A stretch of DNA of 64,000 nt from Zizania palustris (GCA_019279435.1 JAAALK010000287.1:84261886-84325885); one strand, 5' to 3'; counted from the stretch's first letter, positions 39,986 to 51,939 are shown. The notes: generated from the letters alone by a model not told the origin. Program-made: numbers and translations.

Positions 39986-40222
39986 ATGTGGAATGAAGCT
40001 TGGTACGATGCTGCCACAAAAAGTGAAGTCGACGCGTCAAACCAGGCGACATCCATCACAGTCCTCAATGGCCAAAAAGGGAAGAGCGAGAAAGAAGATG
40101 AAAGGGTTGATGAAGACTTTTGCAAATGTGAAAACTGTGCTTTAGAGATATATAGTAAGCTTAAAGATACCAAAAGGCGCAAGGTTTTGGCTACTAATAG
40201 AAATTTTGATAGGATTTTTTAG
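39986..40222 (+). CDS. Small ORF of unknown function after E8 pol
   Basis: A 78-codon open frame (WNEAWYDAATKSEVDASNQA, then FCKCENCALEIYSKLKD and a basic KRRKVLATNRNF end) between the integrase tail and the polypurine tract, in sense orientation. A diverged relic with LWAEAWSNAATNDVD lies at 18915-18985, so the peptide is shared by two places in this window. It may be the remains of an extra ORF of this family; the start Met may not be the real one. I do not recognise a domain. Confidence 0.4.
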   Translation: MWNEAWYDAATKSEVDASNQATSITVLNGQKGKSEKEDERVDEDFCKCENCALEIYSKLKDTKRRKVLATNRNFDRIF

Positions 40223-40302
40223 ATGACATGGTGTAGAAAGACTTAAATGAGTGATAATTTCGAAGCATTAGCTGCACTTATGCTTCGAAACTAGGGGGCA
40301 TG

Positions 40303-41463
40303 TGTTGATAAAAAAATTTGTTTAAGGCCCAAGCCCAGTAAGGATATGGTGTGGTCAACAGAAGTTAAAGAGGTTTGGTCAAAGGTTAGTCAAAGAAGTC
40401 TATCCGTTATATATGACCGGATATGGAGGAGTCGATAGAGATAAAGAGTTAGAGATAAAGGCCAGAATCAGTTACAATCGTAGTGGACAACAAGTCTTCG
40501 GACTATAAATATGTACATATTAGGTAGATTAGAGAACACACAACTATAACCACAAAACTACTCTCGGTGCATCGCCACCCTTATTCATTCAAGGTTAATC
40601 TCTGTAGGATTAAGAACATGGAGCTAGGCTGCATCGCTTTGATCTCAAGTGAAGGGGTAAGTCCCGCCAACCTAGCGATTGTATCGACTTGATCAGTATT
40701 GTTCAAGACTATATCGCTTCGATCTCTTGTAGCACACCGGCTCAGTCAAGATAATCATTGGTTTATCTTGGTGTATCAGCTACATCGTCTAAGGCTTCAT
40801 CATTATGATCTCTTAGATTGATTTATATTAGATATAGTATTTTGAGGCTTCATCGGTTAGGTCTGACCTCTTGATCTATTATATTTGATTTATTGATGTA
40901 CATCATTCATCTGAATAAATGTGCCCGACGTGTTGAAATATTATGAGTTATTTATGATTTAGCAACTGTCTTGGTTAAGTCCGATCTTGTTGTTATGATG
41001 ATTTGATAGTATATACGCATTCTCTAGCATACTAGATTTAGGTTGTATCGGAGTATAAGCCAGTAGGTTATCTTTAATTCCATGTCACATCTCATCAGCA
41101 TCGGGGATTGTTAATCGGCCCAAGCATACATTGCATCGCCTGCCCGATCATTGGCCAGATCGATGTAGGTACTACGTATTGGCCGATTGCATGATCGACC
41201 TATTGGCCAAGCTCTTGTCTTGCTACACCTAATGGTTTACATGTATCACATGCTACAAATTTTCTCGCTCGATACGTGTGACACAATGCGTACCATGGCC
41301 ATAGACTCGATAGCCGATGGGTGTTGCTAGTAATGTTATTTCTGTACCTTATTAGCTGCAGGGTGAAACTAATTAGCACGCTTAGAACCCCAAGATTTTA
41401 AGACCTGCACTGGAGTTAAAAAGATCTCCCAAGTCACATGTGTGATCGAAAGTGACACCAACA
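40303..41463 (+). repeat. E8 LTR B (about 1161 bp)
   Basis: It starts TGTTGATAAAAAAATTTG after CTAGGGGGCATG and ends GTGACACCAACA. TATA box TATAAATA at 40504-40511. Confidence 0.78.
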
Positions 41464-42214
41464 CATTTTTGGTCAAACAGTTTTTTTGGCAGCATTTATT
41501 TCCTAATGTACGTGAAATGATCGGTAATATTTCTTTATGTATCGTTGTTCATCTATGATTTTTTCTCCTAATAAAACTTAGAATTAAAATATTATACATA
41601 TTTCTAACAAATGCTAGGTGCTAATGATGGTGACAACGATGTTGGGCACTAGTAGCGGTGTTCCACGGTATCGGTGGGAGTGGGCAACGACAGTGGCATA
41701 AGGGGTCGTGCAAACGCAATAGTGGTAGTGCGTGGGGGCATGGGTGACGACAACAATGATGTTGGCGTTCCACGGCAAGGCAAATAGTAGGGATAAAAAT
41801 GAAGCAGAAAGTTTATGTCCGTTCTAAGAAAAAAACAAATACGAAGAAGCCTATACAAAAGCGTAAATAGAATTTTGTGGAACGGATACAGATACATAAT
41901 CTTTTTGTGAAAATGAAACCAGAAACAGATATGCCGATAAAAATTATGCATAAGAAAAATGGATAGTTCGTGCATTAATTTTCCCATTCATTCTAATTCT
42001 TCTCATATTTGAAAAGGCCCACACTGGCCTAGAAAACAAAAAAATTCACTAGTTATTTGTCTAGCAGGCTAGCACAACGATGAACCCTAGCTGAATAGCT
42101 AATGATCCACGTCCGCCCAACAACACCGCCACACAGCAACGCTATTGCACCAACATGTGGCCGCACCACAGCGCTCCCACGCTAGCCCCACGTTGCACTG
42201 CTGTTGCCACATCA
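41464..42214. other. Intergenic, no recognised gene
   Basis: AT-rich at first, then a GGTG/ACGACA-rich low-complexity stretch (41620-41790), and from 42060 a GC-rich Ala/Pro-codon-like stretch. No convincing ORF or element ends. Confidence 0.5.
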
Positions 42215-42222
42215 CAGTCGCA

Positions 42223-42945
42223 CAGGGCCGTTCCTGGGCCAGGGCGAGAGGGGCGACTGCCTAGGGCGCAGAAAAATTAGGGGCCCCTAATTTATATATG
42301 TGTATATAACTTAGTATTTTTATATTTTTTATACTACAGTCCACAACCCAAAAATGGCCCAGCATACAGCACAACAAATTTATAAATTGGAACTTTGCCT
42401 AGCACGATATCGCTCTAGTCCAATGTAACACGTTAGCAAGCAGTTCAGCATGGGCAAATGCAAGACAGCTAGACAGCCACACAATGATGTTTGTCCTTTC
42501 ATGATATCGCTCAAAATCCTCACCTGCTCACTCGGCAACCTAAATCCCCCATTCGTCGGCTCACAATGGCATGACTCCCGCTATGACAACGCCGCAATGG
42601 GCAACGAACAATGGACGATCAAAGTTTTCGTCGCCTCAGCTACTCCACTGGAGCCTAAAGCGCTAGTGAGTGGTGATCGGTCTAAATCTCATCCTAAATT
42701 CTAATGTTAGGCTAGTGGATGGTAACGGCGATGGTTATGCCCTCGCGGTGAACCATGTGAGTGATATGACTGACAACATGGTAGGAGGTGGCACTATCGA
42801 TTCGCCGATGATCACCTACCACCGCTGCTCGTCGCTAATACCCTTGTACGTCTACTCATGCGATTCGCGCACCCACTGATAATAGATCGAAGGGCCCCTA
42901 AATTTTTTTTCGCCTAGGACCCCTAAAATGTTAGGAACAGCCCTG
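42223..42945. mobile_element. Non-autonomous hAT transposon (723 bp)
   Basis: The left end CAGGGCCGTTCCTGGGCC and the inverted right end CAGGGCTGTTCCTAACATTT form imperfect terminal inverted repeats starting CAGGGC. Both flanks carry the same 8 bp, CAGTCGCA (42215-42222 and 42946-42953), the hAT target duplication length. No transposase is present. The subterminal regions mirror each other loosely (GGGGCCCCTAATTT and GGGCCCCTAAATTT). The interior has short open stretches at 42450-42704 and 42670-42879 that I cannot assign. Confidence 0.9.
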
Positions 42946-42953
42946 CAGTCGCA

Positions 42954-43778
42954 CTACCACTCCAACGCCAACATAGGCCGCGAGGCTCCCACGCTAGCCT
43001 CACGCTGTTGTCGCGCCCCAGCTCCAACTCCAATCCGTGCCGCCGCGCTCCTGCACAAGCCCGGCACTATGTCGCCACTGGCGTTTTGCCATCACATTGC
43101 CACTTCCATATCATCTCACACTGCAGAACGCATAAAGTAGAAACGAGCTGGAAGAAAAAGAGAAAGGGGAGAAAGAAAGAGAAGAGTAGAGAAAAGGAAG
43201 GAAAAGGATAGTAAATAGAAAAAAAGAGAAAAATGTTTTCTATAAATTTTATAAAATTTGAAAAAATGAAAAATCGAGGATTTTTAAGATTATAATTAAA
43301 TATTTTATCTGGATTTCGTTAAGAAATCTAACGTTGTTTTTTCTTCCCTTCTGCTTCTCTCTCTCTTCTATTGTCTCTGTTTTCTTCTTACTGTCGTTGT
43401 GAATGGTGCGGGATGTCTTAGCTGCTCTATGAATTAGCAGATCTCGTGCTTTACTAAAAAAATAGCTTTAAGGATTGAGTTACCTAATACATTCATGAGT
43501 GTACATAAAATTATTGTATTTCTTACTTATTAAGGTATGAATCATTGTTTTTTTTGTTGTTAAGCTCATTATCTACTCTACTCTAATAACTTTTGTAATA
43601 TTTTTTTTAAAAAAGTTTACAGCTTGTAATAATTTTTTAATATCTAGTTAAATTAAACACACCGGTATTGTGGACATCGTGGATTAAGGGCGGACCTGTA
43701 ATGGAGCAAGGGGGTACAGTTGTACTCCCAAATTTTTTGCAAAAAATGAGTGTATTTATACATATATGTGTATGTATG

Positions 43779-43812
<34 letters not shown>

Positions 43813-44455
43813 TATATATATATATGTGTTTGTGTTTTTAATTGGATAAAAATCCAGCCCTATAATTTAATAGTTAGTCCAATAACCTATTTTTATAACC
43901 AGCTAATTTATTTCTCTTCTCATATTCCTAATAGTTGATAAATTTTTAATATATTATATGTGTGATTTATAATCTGTTTAATTTTGTACCTCCATTGTAT
44001 AAATCCTGAATCGCCACTGTCGGGGAGGTGTGTTATCCAACCACACCGGATCCCATCCAACCAGTAAAATGCATGGGAATATCCGGATGCATGGGCCCAC
44101 CAGTCAGACTCTACTCTGCCTGACACGGTCTCAAATCCCTTTTACCTCTTCCCCCCTCTCCCATGGCTATGGTCTATGGAGTATGGACTTGGACTTGGGA
44201 GTCTCGGATGCCTTGGACGGAGCCGAGGAGAAAGCCGCTCACATATATGCATGGTTTCCATGCGGCTGTCAGCATTCCATGGATTGATTTCTCGTAGCTT
44301 CTATCTCCTTGCTGATGTTGCATCTTGTTGCCCCTTTCCAAATCATTACCCAATCCTGACCATAGCCAACAGCCAAAACGTGTTAGGTAGCTAAATCGTT
44401 CGATCTACAGAAGGGCATCTAAATCTTGAGCATAAAAAAACGAAGCCAATATCAT
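42954..44455. other. Upstream region of the U-box kinase gene
   Basis: It holds a purine-rich run (43140-43230), AT-rich sequence, a TATG microsatellite and a possible degenerate transposon at about 43685-44018. The last 300 bp before the ATG are the likely promoter/5' UTR. I see no single convincing TATA box. Confidence 0.5.
43756..43828. repeat. TATG/TA microsatellite
   Basis: A run of TATG tetranucleotides mixed with TA dinucleotides (TATGTATGTATGTATGTATG core near 43785-43812), followed by TATATATATATATGTG. Confidence 0.9.
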
Positions 44456-47400
44456 ATGGAAGGAGCCATTGGTGGTAATACACGCGAGGAGGAGGTGGCG
44501 CCGGAAGCTGAAGTGGAGGAAAGAAGCGGCGAACAGTGGCGAGAGGAGGAGGCGGAGGCGGCGGAGGAGGCGGCGGTGTACTGCGCCGTGGGGAAGAAGG
44601 CTGGCAAGGAATGGAAGGCCAACCTGCAGTGGGTGCTCGGCACCTTCACTCGGAGCAGACAACTTGTGCTCGTCCATGTCCTTCGCCCGGCCTCACGGGT
44701 CAATATGAGTATGCTAAATTGTTAATGTTATTCACCATCCATTTTTTGTTGTTAATTGATTTTCTTGGGGTGAATTATCATCAATTTCACTGTTCGTGCC
44801 GCAGTTCGTTCTTGCCGTTGCTATACCGTTCATAAGCATCTTGTTTGCTTAATTTCCGTGATTCTAATTTTTTTTCCATCTCCTGGTTCTTATGCGGTTC
44901 AGAAACTAGCTGTTGTTTGTTTCTTCATTAGCCATTCTTCAAAAACTCAGCATTTCTTCCAAGTTCAGCTTCCTTTTGTGGATAATGCAACTCCCATTTC
45001 AGGACTGTCTTGTTTTTTTTTCCCATCTTTCTTGCGCGATTTACATGGATTAAGTTTTTCAATCGAAATTTGTGCAGTTTTTCTTATATGCATGTAAGTT
45101 TTGTGCTCATGCGCAATAATCTTTTCCAAATGTGTTTCTGTCCAATTGCCCTCATGAAATGCAACAGACAGCAATTCTCTAAGAATGATAAACCATGATT
45201 TTTGTCTCCTTCATGGAAACTGGGGCTTTTTGATGCTGCGCACTATATATTTTTTTCTCTTTTGCGTCCAGAATTTGTCTTCTGAGTCATCGTCGTGAAT
45301 TGTTAAGAGAAAGGTTGCATAAGAATCAACATCTCGGACAGCTTAAATTACTTCTAAAACTAATCTTAAACAAATAATCATCCCTGACAAGTCAACATTA
45401 CAATAGTTTCTGCTAAGCATATCCATCTTCGGGTGAGCATATCCGTTGTGTTTATATTGGGTCTAAGAATTGCATGCAGTGCTGTCACCGATCTTAATCA
45501 GGTTGCAAAAAGATTTCATTTTGATTATTTTGATGAAATCAAAATGCTGGACTTGACCATTCCGACCTATCAGTATTTCTGTAAAACCGTTTCCAATCAA
45601 CTGTTATAAGTTCTTTGCCTTTTCCACCAAATCTGATAACCTGAGAGCTGCGCCTTTTGTTTCCTGCCCACCTTTACACTTTTGTGTTCCAAGGGATCAT
45701 CTGTGACGTTTCTGATTCTGTGGATTGTAGTGGGGGCATGGGTCCCAGTAAGTCAGCTTGCAGAGCAGGAGGTGATTGCATACAGGCAGCTGGAGGAGGG
45801 GAAGATCAGCAAAGCATTAGATGATCTCTTGAACATTTGCAAAAGTCAAAAGGTTGAAACCAGGGACCCTTTCTTGTTCATCATGCATAAGAGCTCACTG
45901 TGTACATTTGATCCCTCTTCCTGTCAATATCAGTAGCTGTCCCAATTCACCAGTCGTCACCGTGTTCTTACGACGACCCCCTTCTACATATGCAGCCTGG
46001 ATTGTTAACAAGTTGCTGAAACTCGCAGGTCAATGCAAGCAAGATCATCGTCTCTTGCGACGACACCGCGAGAGGTCTCCTCCAGCTTATTGATGATCAT
46101 GGGATCACTGAGCTCGTCATGGGTGCTTCATCTGACCGGGGCTATACAAGGTATGGCTGTCTGTTCTTCGAATTAATACATGCAAATCCATCTCTCGCTG
46201 TCACTACGGCTGTTATCTATCAGTCCAAGAATTGGGCCAGCTCGGTGGTGTGTGTGGATTGCTGAATTCAAAGGCAATGATCTGGATGCGATGTGATGTT
46301 AGGAAAATGCGGGCGCCGAGATCTAAGAAGGCACAGACGCTGCAACTGAAGGCGAACCCGTCTTGCAAGATCTGGTTTGTCTGCAAAGGAAATCTTATCT
46401 GCACCAGGTATGCATGCATGGCCCAAAAGTCTAAATACCAACGATGCAACTTGCAAAAGCCTTCTCTTTTTCTCCTCCCTGTCTAGCACAAAACGGGACA
46501 TTTTTAGATAAAAATAAGAATAAGCCTCTACACCCAAACGGAGACGTGTAATTGTAAGTTGCTCTGTCTGCAATGACCACATAAATAGAAAGAAACCAAT
46601 GGTACCATTGACCACACCTGACGTACGTCGTTAACAGCATTGTAGCGATTCTTACTGGAAGATTAACTGAATGAGGTCGATCATTGACAAGAATAATCCA
46701 GTACTGAATAGAAATAGTACCTGTAGAAGCACTGATATGTCGCAGATTATGGTTCGGCTATTTGTCAATACACGAGATGCACTCAAGAACTCAAGTGAAA
46801 CACAATTGTTTTGGTGCTGTTGCGAACTGGCTATTTAGATCTACAATACTTGTTATTCGGTGCAACGCACGAGAAGATTGCGCTACTGGTCGAAGATGTC
46901 GAGCACTCCATTGTCCCTGTCAACTCGGCACTCGGTCTCATCTAGCTGCCTAAGGCTAATGATGTTCGCTGTCCGCACGAGGAATGTAGTAAAGTAGTAC
47001 ACCCCCATCAACGCTCGATGCTCGCCTAGAAGGAGATAGTGTATGGCCTGTAACTGCTTGATAAAGTTGATCAACTTTGCAACGCATGCCTCTCCGGGGA
47101 GCAGAGACGGGCGCCGTTCCCCCTGATAAAGCACCAAACAGAGCATTTTTACACCAAACAATGTGGCTTTAGCAGCACTAATACTCCGTGTTTCAGTGAG
47201 TATGTGATTACTGGTGTTTTTGAGTGCGTAATCTGCAACATGATATAGTGATATTGCCAGAACATTGTTAGTTCACCACATGTTTTTCTGAACCTCTGGC
47301 ACTCTTCTATTAGCGTTCTAACTGTTCTGACATGAAAAAAAACTGAAATGAAACCACAAACAGTAGTAGATCACATGATGATTTTTATTGGGAAAAGTAT

Positions 47401-49966
47401 TGGAAGAGTGATATATTGCCTATTATTCGATTTATCTGATCCTATATAGGGAGATCAGCGACGGAATCAATAGAACAGAATCATCGACAAGTAGCACAAG
47501 TCCCATATCAAGCTCTTCTGATTACTCGAGGTCAAAATCCTCGCTACGCCTGCACAGCCTAAGCAGCGAGCCATTCAGCATGCAGGATCCAGCCGAACCG
47601 ACAACATCATCAGTTGATCAAAGTCCTGGCAGGGAGGACAATGTCATTGGCCTCAGCACTGAGGATTCAAATCATGAAGCAATTGCTGTTGCTGTTCACG
47701 AAGCAATTGCTGTTACTGGCTCATCAAGGTTGTCGGTGTCTGGAACATTAGAGGCTGAACAGGAATCAGCTGCTGCTGTTGTGCAGTCACTGCAAGAAAT
47801 TTGGAAGGACTCACCAACACCTTCAGTGCAGGATGGTTTGGTATGTGCCATGTTTCAGAGATCACATAGTGCAATAGTTTAGAAAAAAAACGTTTTAAAA
47901 GTTGTTGCAGAAAAAACAATAGAACTTCCGGTCAATATTCAGTTTTATAAGAGCAAAACCCAATATTCTGAGAAAACACTATCTGGTTTCTGTACTACTT
48001 GACATGTTATTTACTTCTTCAGGTATGAAAATATTTCAATTAGCAATGAACAGTTTTAGTTTTTACTCTAAATAGTAAAATCTTGAGAATGACTAGTTTT
48101 TGTCTCCATTGCATAAATATCAGCAAAATTTTGACTTGTTTAATAAGCTGAGGATTCGAGCAAGAGCAACTGATGTGCACCAATGGAATATATGTTTCAG
48201 ACAGTGAACAGTGCATTCCATTTTGACAGGATGCTGGCGATATTGACGATGTGCTAGACAAGCTCATGGATGCACTGTTAGAGGCCGAGAACCTCAAGCG
48301 TGAGGCATATGAAGAGATTCGCCGGTGTCAGAAGGCCGAGCGCGATCTCGCAGGCGCGACAAGGATTGTAAGCGGAGGAAACAAAGCGAAGTTGCATTAT
48401 GAGCTCAATACGTTAATGTCGAATTCACCAGGTGGGATATGATCGATGCAGGCCAACGAAGCAGAGAGCTCTCACTGGAAAGAGGCGAGGGATCGGAAGG
48501 AGGTGGAGGAGAGGCTGACAAGGGAGCGCGTGGCCATGGAACAGGACAGGCTTGAACTCGACGACATACTGGAGCAGGTAAACAAGGTGGACGCCCACAA
48601 CGCCGAGCTCCAGCTGCAGATCACGAACTCCGAGCGGATGATGAGCGACCTCGAGGCCAAGCTGTCGGAGTCGTACGGCCTCCTCGACCAGCTCCGGCAG
48701 GAGCTCCAGCACGACAATCCTGCTGCCTCCTCGGAACCTACGGTGGGAAACGAGGATGGTGGACAGAGACTGACCTTGCGGTTCGGCTTGTCGGAGCTGG
48801 AGGAGGCGACCAACCATTTTGATGAATCTGTCAGGATCAGAGGAGCTGCTGGCCGTGGCAGCGTGTACAGAGGGGACCTGCGCAACATGACGGTCGCCGT
48901 CAAGTTGATCAGCCCCGACGTTGCCGTCGACGAACTCCGGTTCAGTCGTGAGGTGGAAGTCATCAGCAGGGCGAGGCATCCGAACCTCGTCACCCTCGTG
49001 GGCGCGTGCCCGGAGGCGCGCGCTGTAGTCTACGAGTTCGTGCCTGGCGGGAGCTTGGAGGACCGCCTCGCAGGCGAGGGAGGGGTGCCGCTGTTGCCAT
49101 GGCACGCGCTGTGCGGCATCGCGTACCGGACCTGCTCCACGCTGGCCTTCCTCCACTCGACGCAGCCACGGCCGACAGTGCATAGCGACGTCCGTCTGGC
49201 GAACATTCTCCTGGACGAAGAGTGCTGCTCAATCAAGCTTGCCAACCTCGGCATGCGCAGGCTAGTGCAGCAAAACAGTGTCGTGGCACTGGCAAGGCCG
49301 GCGGTTGCCTACGTGGATCCGCGGCGCCTGGCGACGGGGCAGATTACTTCGCATTGCGACGTGTACGCATTGGGCATGGTCCTCCTCCGACTCGTCACAG
49401 GGAAGCCGCCGTTCCTGGCGAAGAAGGCGGTGCGAGAGGCCGCGGACAGCAGCAAGGGGTGGAACGAGGTGGCGGACGCGAGCGCGGGAGGCTGGCCTAT
49501 GGAGGTCGCCAGGGAGGTGGCGCTCGTCGGTCTGAAATGCTGCGACGTGGAGGAGCCGGGAGCAAGGCGGCCCGACGAGCTGCTCGATGAGGCCTGCGGC
49601 GTGCTGGAGGCGGCGATGAACGCAGTGCCGGGGAGGTCCTGGTCGTCGATGTCGTCGGACAGCGATGCCAACGGCGGCCCGCCGTCTTACTTCCTGTGCC
49701 CGATACTGCAGGAGGTGATGCAGGATCCGCATATCGCCGGCGACGGGTTCTCGTACGAGGAGGAGGCAATCAGGGAGTGGCTGGAGAGTGGGCACGACAC
49801 GTCGCCGATGACGAACCTGAAGCTTCCTAGCCGCGAGTTGATTCCCAACCACGCCCTCCGCGACGCCATCCACGAGTGGCGCCTCCGCCGCGCCATGCGA
49901 TGCGAGCAAGGTTCTGGGATTGAACGGAGGAAAATATTCGGTCATCACTCAGATAGGCGAAATTGA
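44456..49966 (+). CDS. U-box E3 ubiquitin ligase with Usp-like and protein kinase domains (7 exons, 881 aa)
   Basis: Exons: 44456-44708, 45731-45852, 46029-46150, 46303-46407, 47450-47840, 48230-48367, 48452-49966. All introns are GT-AG and all phases agree. The N-terminal Usp-like domain (residues about 30-205: AVYCAVGKKAGKEWKANLQW, ELVMGASSDRGYTR, CKIWFVCKGNLICTR) is followed by a Ser-rich linker, a coiled coil (about 332-465), a kinase (about 488-765, AVK Lys528, HSD Asp623, LAN Asn628) and a C-terminal U-box (about 788-862, YFLCPILQEVMQDP, AIREWLESG) that recruits E2 enzymes. The HRD-like loop reads HSDVRLAN, and DFG is replaced by NLG (Asn642), so kinase activity is doubtful. It belongs to the plant class with Usp-kinase-U-box order. 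The start at 44456 is chosen for the first ATG before the conserved domain. This is the only intact host gene here. Confidence 0.93.
46850..47040 (-). pseudogene. Copia pre-integrase fragment inside intron 4
   Basis: The minus strand encodes GEHRALMGVYYFTTFLVRTA, then NIISLRQLDETECRVDRDNG and GVLDIFDQ followed by a stop. This is the pre-integrase region of Ty1/copia Pol (usual form VYYIPRL.NIISLGQLDE). No LTRs or other domains are seen nearby. It is a relic in the 1042-bp fourth intron of the U-box kinase gene, antisense to it. Confidence 0.7.
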
Positions 49967-50635
49967 GATAGACGAAATTCAGGAATTTCAGAAATTTCGA
50001 ATAAAATTTGACCGAAATTGTAACAAAATTTTTAAAAAATGAAAACTTGTATAGTAAATTTTGTTAATTTTATATACATTTAACTTTTATAGTAATTCAT
50101 ATATTATCTGTTATTTAATTTTTTATTAAGCCAAAGTTTTTAAAACTTTGGTTACAAAGAGAAAATATATAAACACGTGCAATATCAAATAAATAAATTA
50201 TTAAAATATATTTATAGTAAATTTAATAAACTAATTAGATATTATTGTTGTTAGTATATTTTATGTACTTCGTAGGATGCACAATAATTTTAGTGTAAAC
50301 TGTAAATTTTGCTACGTCAAAATCAAGATTTACGTAAAGAATATTACACTTCACGAGAAATAAGAAAGAAGTAATCTTGGACGTAACCGAAGACTTTGGA
50401 CCCTTGTCGACTCGAGTACCCGTTCACCCTGAGCAGCGTGTCGCATGGATGAGGTTTATGGCGGTGGAGTTCTGCATGGCACACACACGACGAGACGTGG
50501 GCACGGTGAGCAGGTGTGGAGACGGCGGCAAGGATGCTAGGCTCTTGTCCTATATCCAGGGCAGGAACCGAATGTTAATTCAGATATTTATTTATTCTTG
50601 GATTTTTTAGGTTGCATATGAACTCAAATTAAATC
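49967..50635. other. 3' flank of the U-box kinase gene
   Basis: The first 60 bp are rich in GAAATT/TTTCG repeats (GAAATTCAGGAATTTCAG), a pattern seen in dispersed grass repeats, then AT-rich sequence. It includes the probable 3' UTR. A short open stretch at 50377-50610 has no similarity I recognise. Confidence 0.5.
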
Positions 50636-50976
50636 TGTTGAGAAGATCAAGATTTATAGAAGTTTCTCATATATTAATGACTACAAATATTTAGGTAAAA
50701 ATGTGTAGAATCTTGATTGTTATAGCAATTTGAGAAGAATCTAAAGATGAGATATTTTTTGAAATGAATAGCTCATATGTTGTCACATGTCAATCATCCA
50801 ACGGTCTTGTAAATCTATAAATAAAGGTACCCTTCCCTCCTTGCTAATCGAATAGTGTGAGAGTAAAAAAACATAAAAATAGTCACCTAAATAATTATGT
50901 AATCTCTTGTGTAATATTTATTTTATTAATAAGTAGTCTTTTCTTGTAAGTTATAGTAGACGGAGTGATTATTAAC
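50636..50976 (+). repeat. Possible solo LTR (341 bp)
   Basis: It starts TGTTGAGAAGATC and ends TTATTAACA, with TATAAATAAAGG at 50816-50827 and a T-rich stretch after it, as in small copia LTRs. The flanking 5-mers (AAATC, TAGGT) do not match, so this is only a candidate. Confidence 0.35.
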
Positions 50977-51428
50977 ATAGGTAAGCAATCTTATGCTTGT
51001 GTGTGACTTACAACTAGCAAAAAAAGTAAATAAAAAAATCATTTCATCAACTACTAGCGATAATAGAGAGAATTTAAGTATTAAAAACAACAATCAGAAA
51101 AAATGCAGATATCTAGCCATTAGAAACAGTGCAGTCACCAAAAAACACCCGGACATTATAGAAATTTTTGAAAATCCGACGTTATTTTAATACTCATTGA
51201 ATTTTTTCACTTAACAAAAATTATTTCAATAAAATAAATAAACTGAAACTTAACCAAATCTAAATTGACACTTTTGAGAAAAATAAGTGTTGTTTGTATT
51301 GTCACAAACAAGTTTTAAGACACCGAAACCTTTTGTTTTAAATATAGCCCATATAAGTATAGAAGTTTTCAATTTAGTCCCTATATAAGGGATTTAGAAT
51401 TTTTTTAATATGGCATATGTAGTTGAAT
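50977..51428. other. AT-rich intergenic
   Basis: No gene or repeat that I can define. Confidence 0.5.
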
Positions 51429-51939
51429 TGTTACGGTCGGGCAAATAATCAAATCATGCTTACACCTAAGAGTATAGATTCAAGAGTATAGTATTCAGAG
51501 TTTCGAGGGTCTAGGTTGGTTGGTTTTTACCGGTGAAGTAACTTTGGAGCCTACTTGTCGTACGAAGGGTTACGAAGGATTGCCTCCCCTTCGGTTACAT
51601 CCCACTACAAAGGGCTGCCCCAATGTTTGAAAAAACATTTGTTTTTTAAGTGTAATTACACTAGGGTTTACTATTATACTCTTATGAAGTCTTTTTTATA
51701 CAGTCCATAATGACGATTGTAACTAAAGGGTAAATAGTATTAATCTATTGTATTTTACCTATAAATACCAGCCTTTTATACTATAATAAGGATTGGTAAT
51801 TATGATCTTTGAATACACTTTGAGCTAGACACAAGCTTATTATTCGCTTCAGAGGCCTAAACTAGCGTAACTTTACTTTGCATATAATAAGGACTTTGAG
51901 GCTATTAGAACCTGTTAGCGTAAACTCTTTATGCCAATA
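51429..51939 (+). repeat. E11: Tat-type 5' LTR, plus strand
   Basis: It ends CTGTTAGCGTAAACTCTTTATGCCAATA, the same end as the E2 LTR (GTTAGCGTAATC ... CCAACA read on its own strand). TATAAATA at 51760-51767. The start at TGTTACGG is my best guess; the true 5' edge may differ by tens of bases. Confidence 0.65.

Larger units (their letters stand above)
38290..41463 (+). mobile_element. E8: gypsy remnant, LTR - integrase tail - LTR
   Basis: Two homologous LTRs in the same orientation (38385-39445 and 40303-41463), each preceded by a similar 3' region with a polypurine tract (CTAGGGGACATG and CTAGGGGGCATG). Between them only the last 60 codons of integrase and a short 3' region remain. No primer-binding site follows the first LTR. 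This is a 3' end, plus an adjacent deleted copy, not a simple element. Confidence 0.75.

Noticed and set aside
43685..44018. Possible degenerate DNA transposon (ends GGGCGGACCTG and inverted GTGGCGATTCAGG)
   Set aside because: The ends are only loosely similar and I found no target duplication; noted but not annotated as an element.
48425..49183. 252-codon minus-strand frame over the kinase exon
   Set aside because: Codon-bias shadow of the GC-rich last exon; Arg/His/Val-rich with no domain.
49262..49948. 228-codon minus-strand frame
   Set aside because: Also a shadow of the U-box exon.
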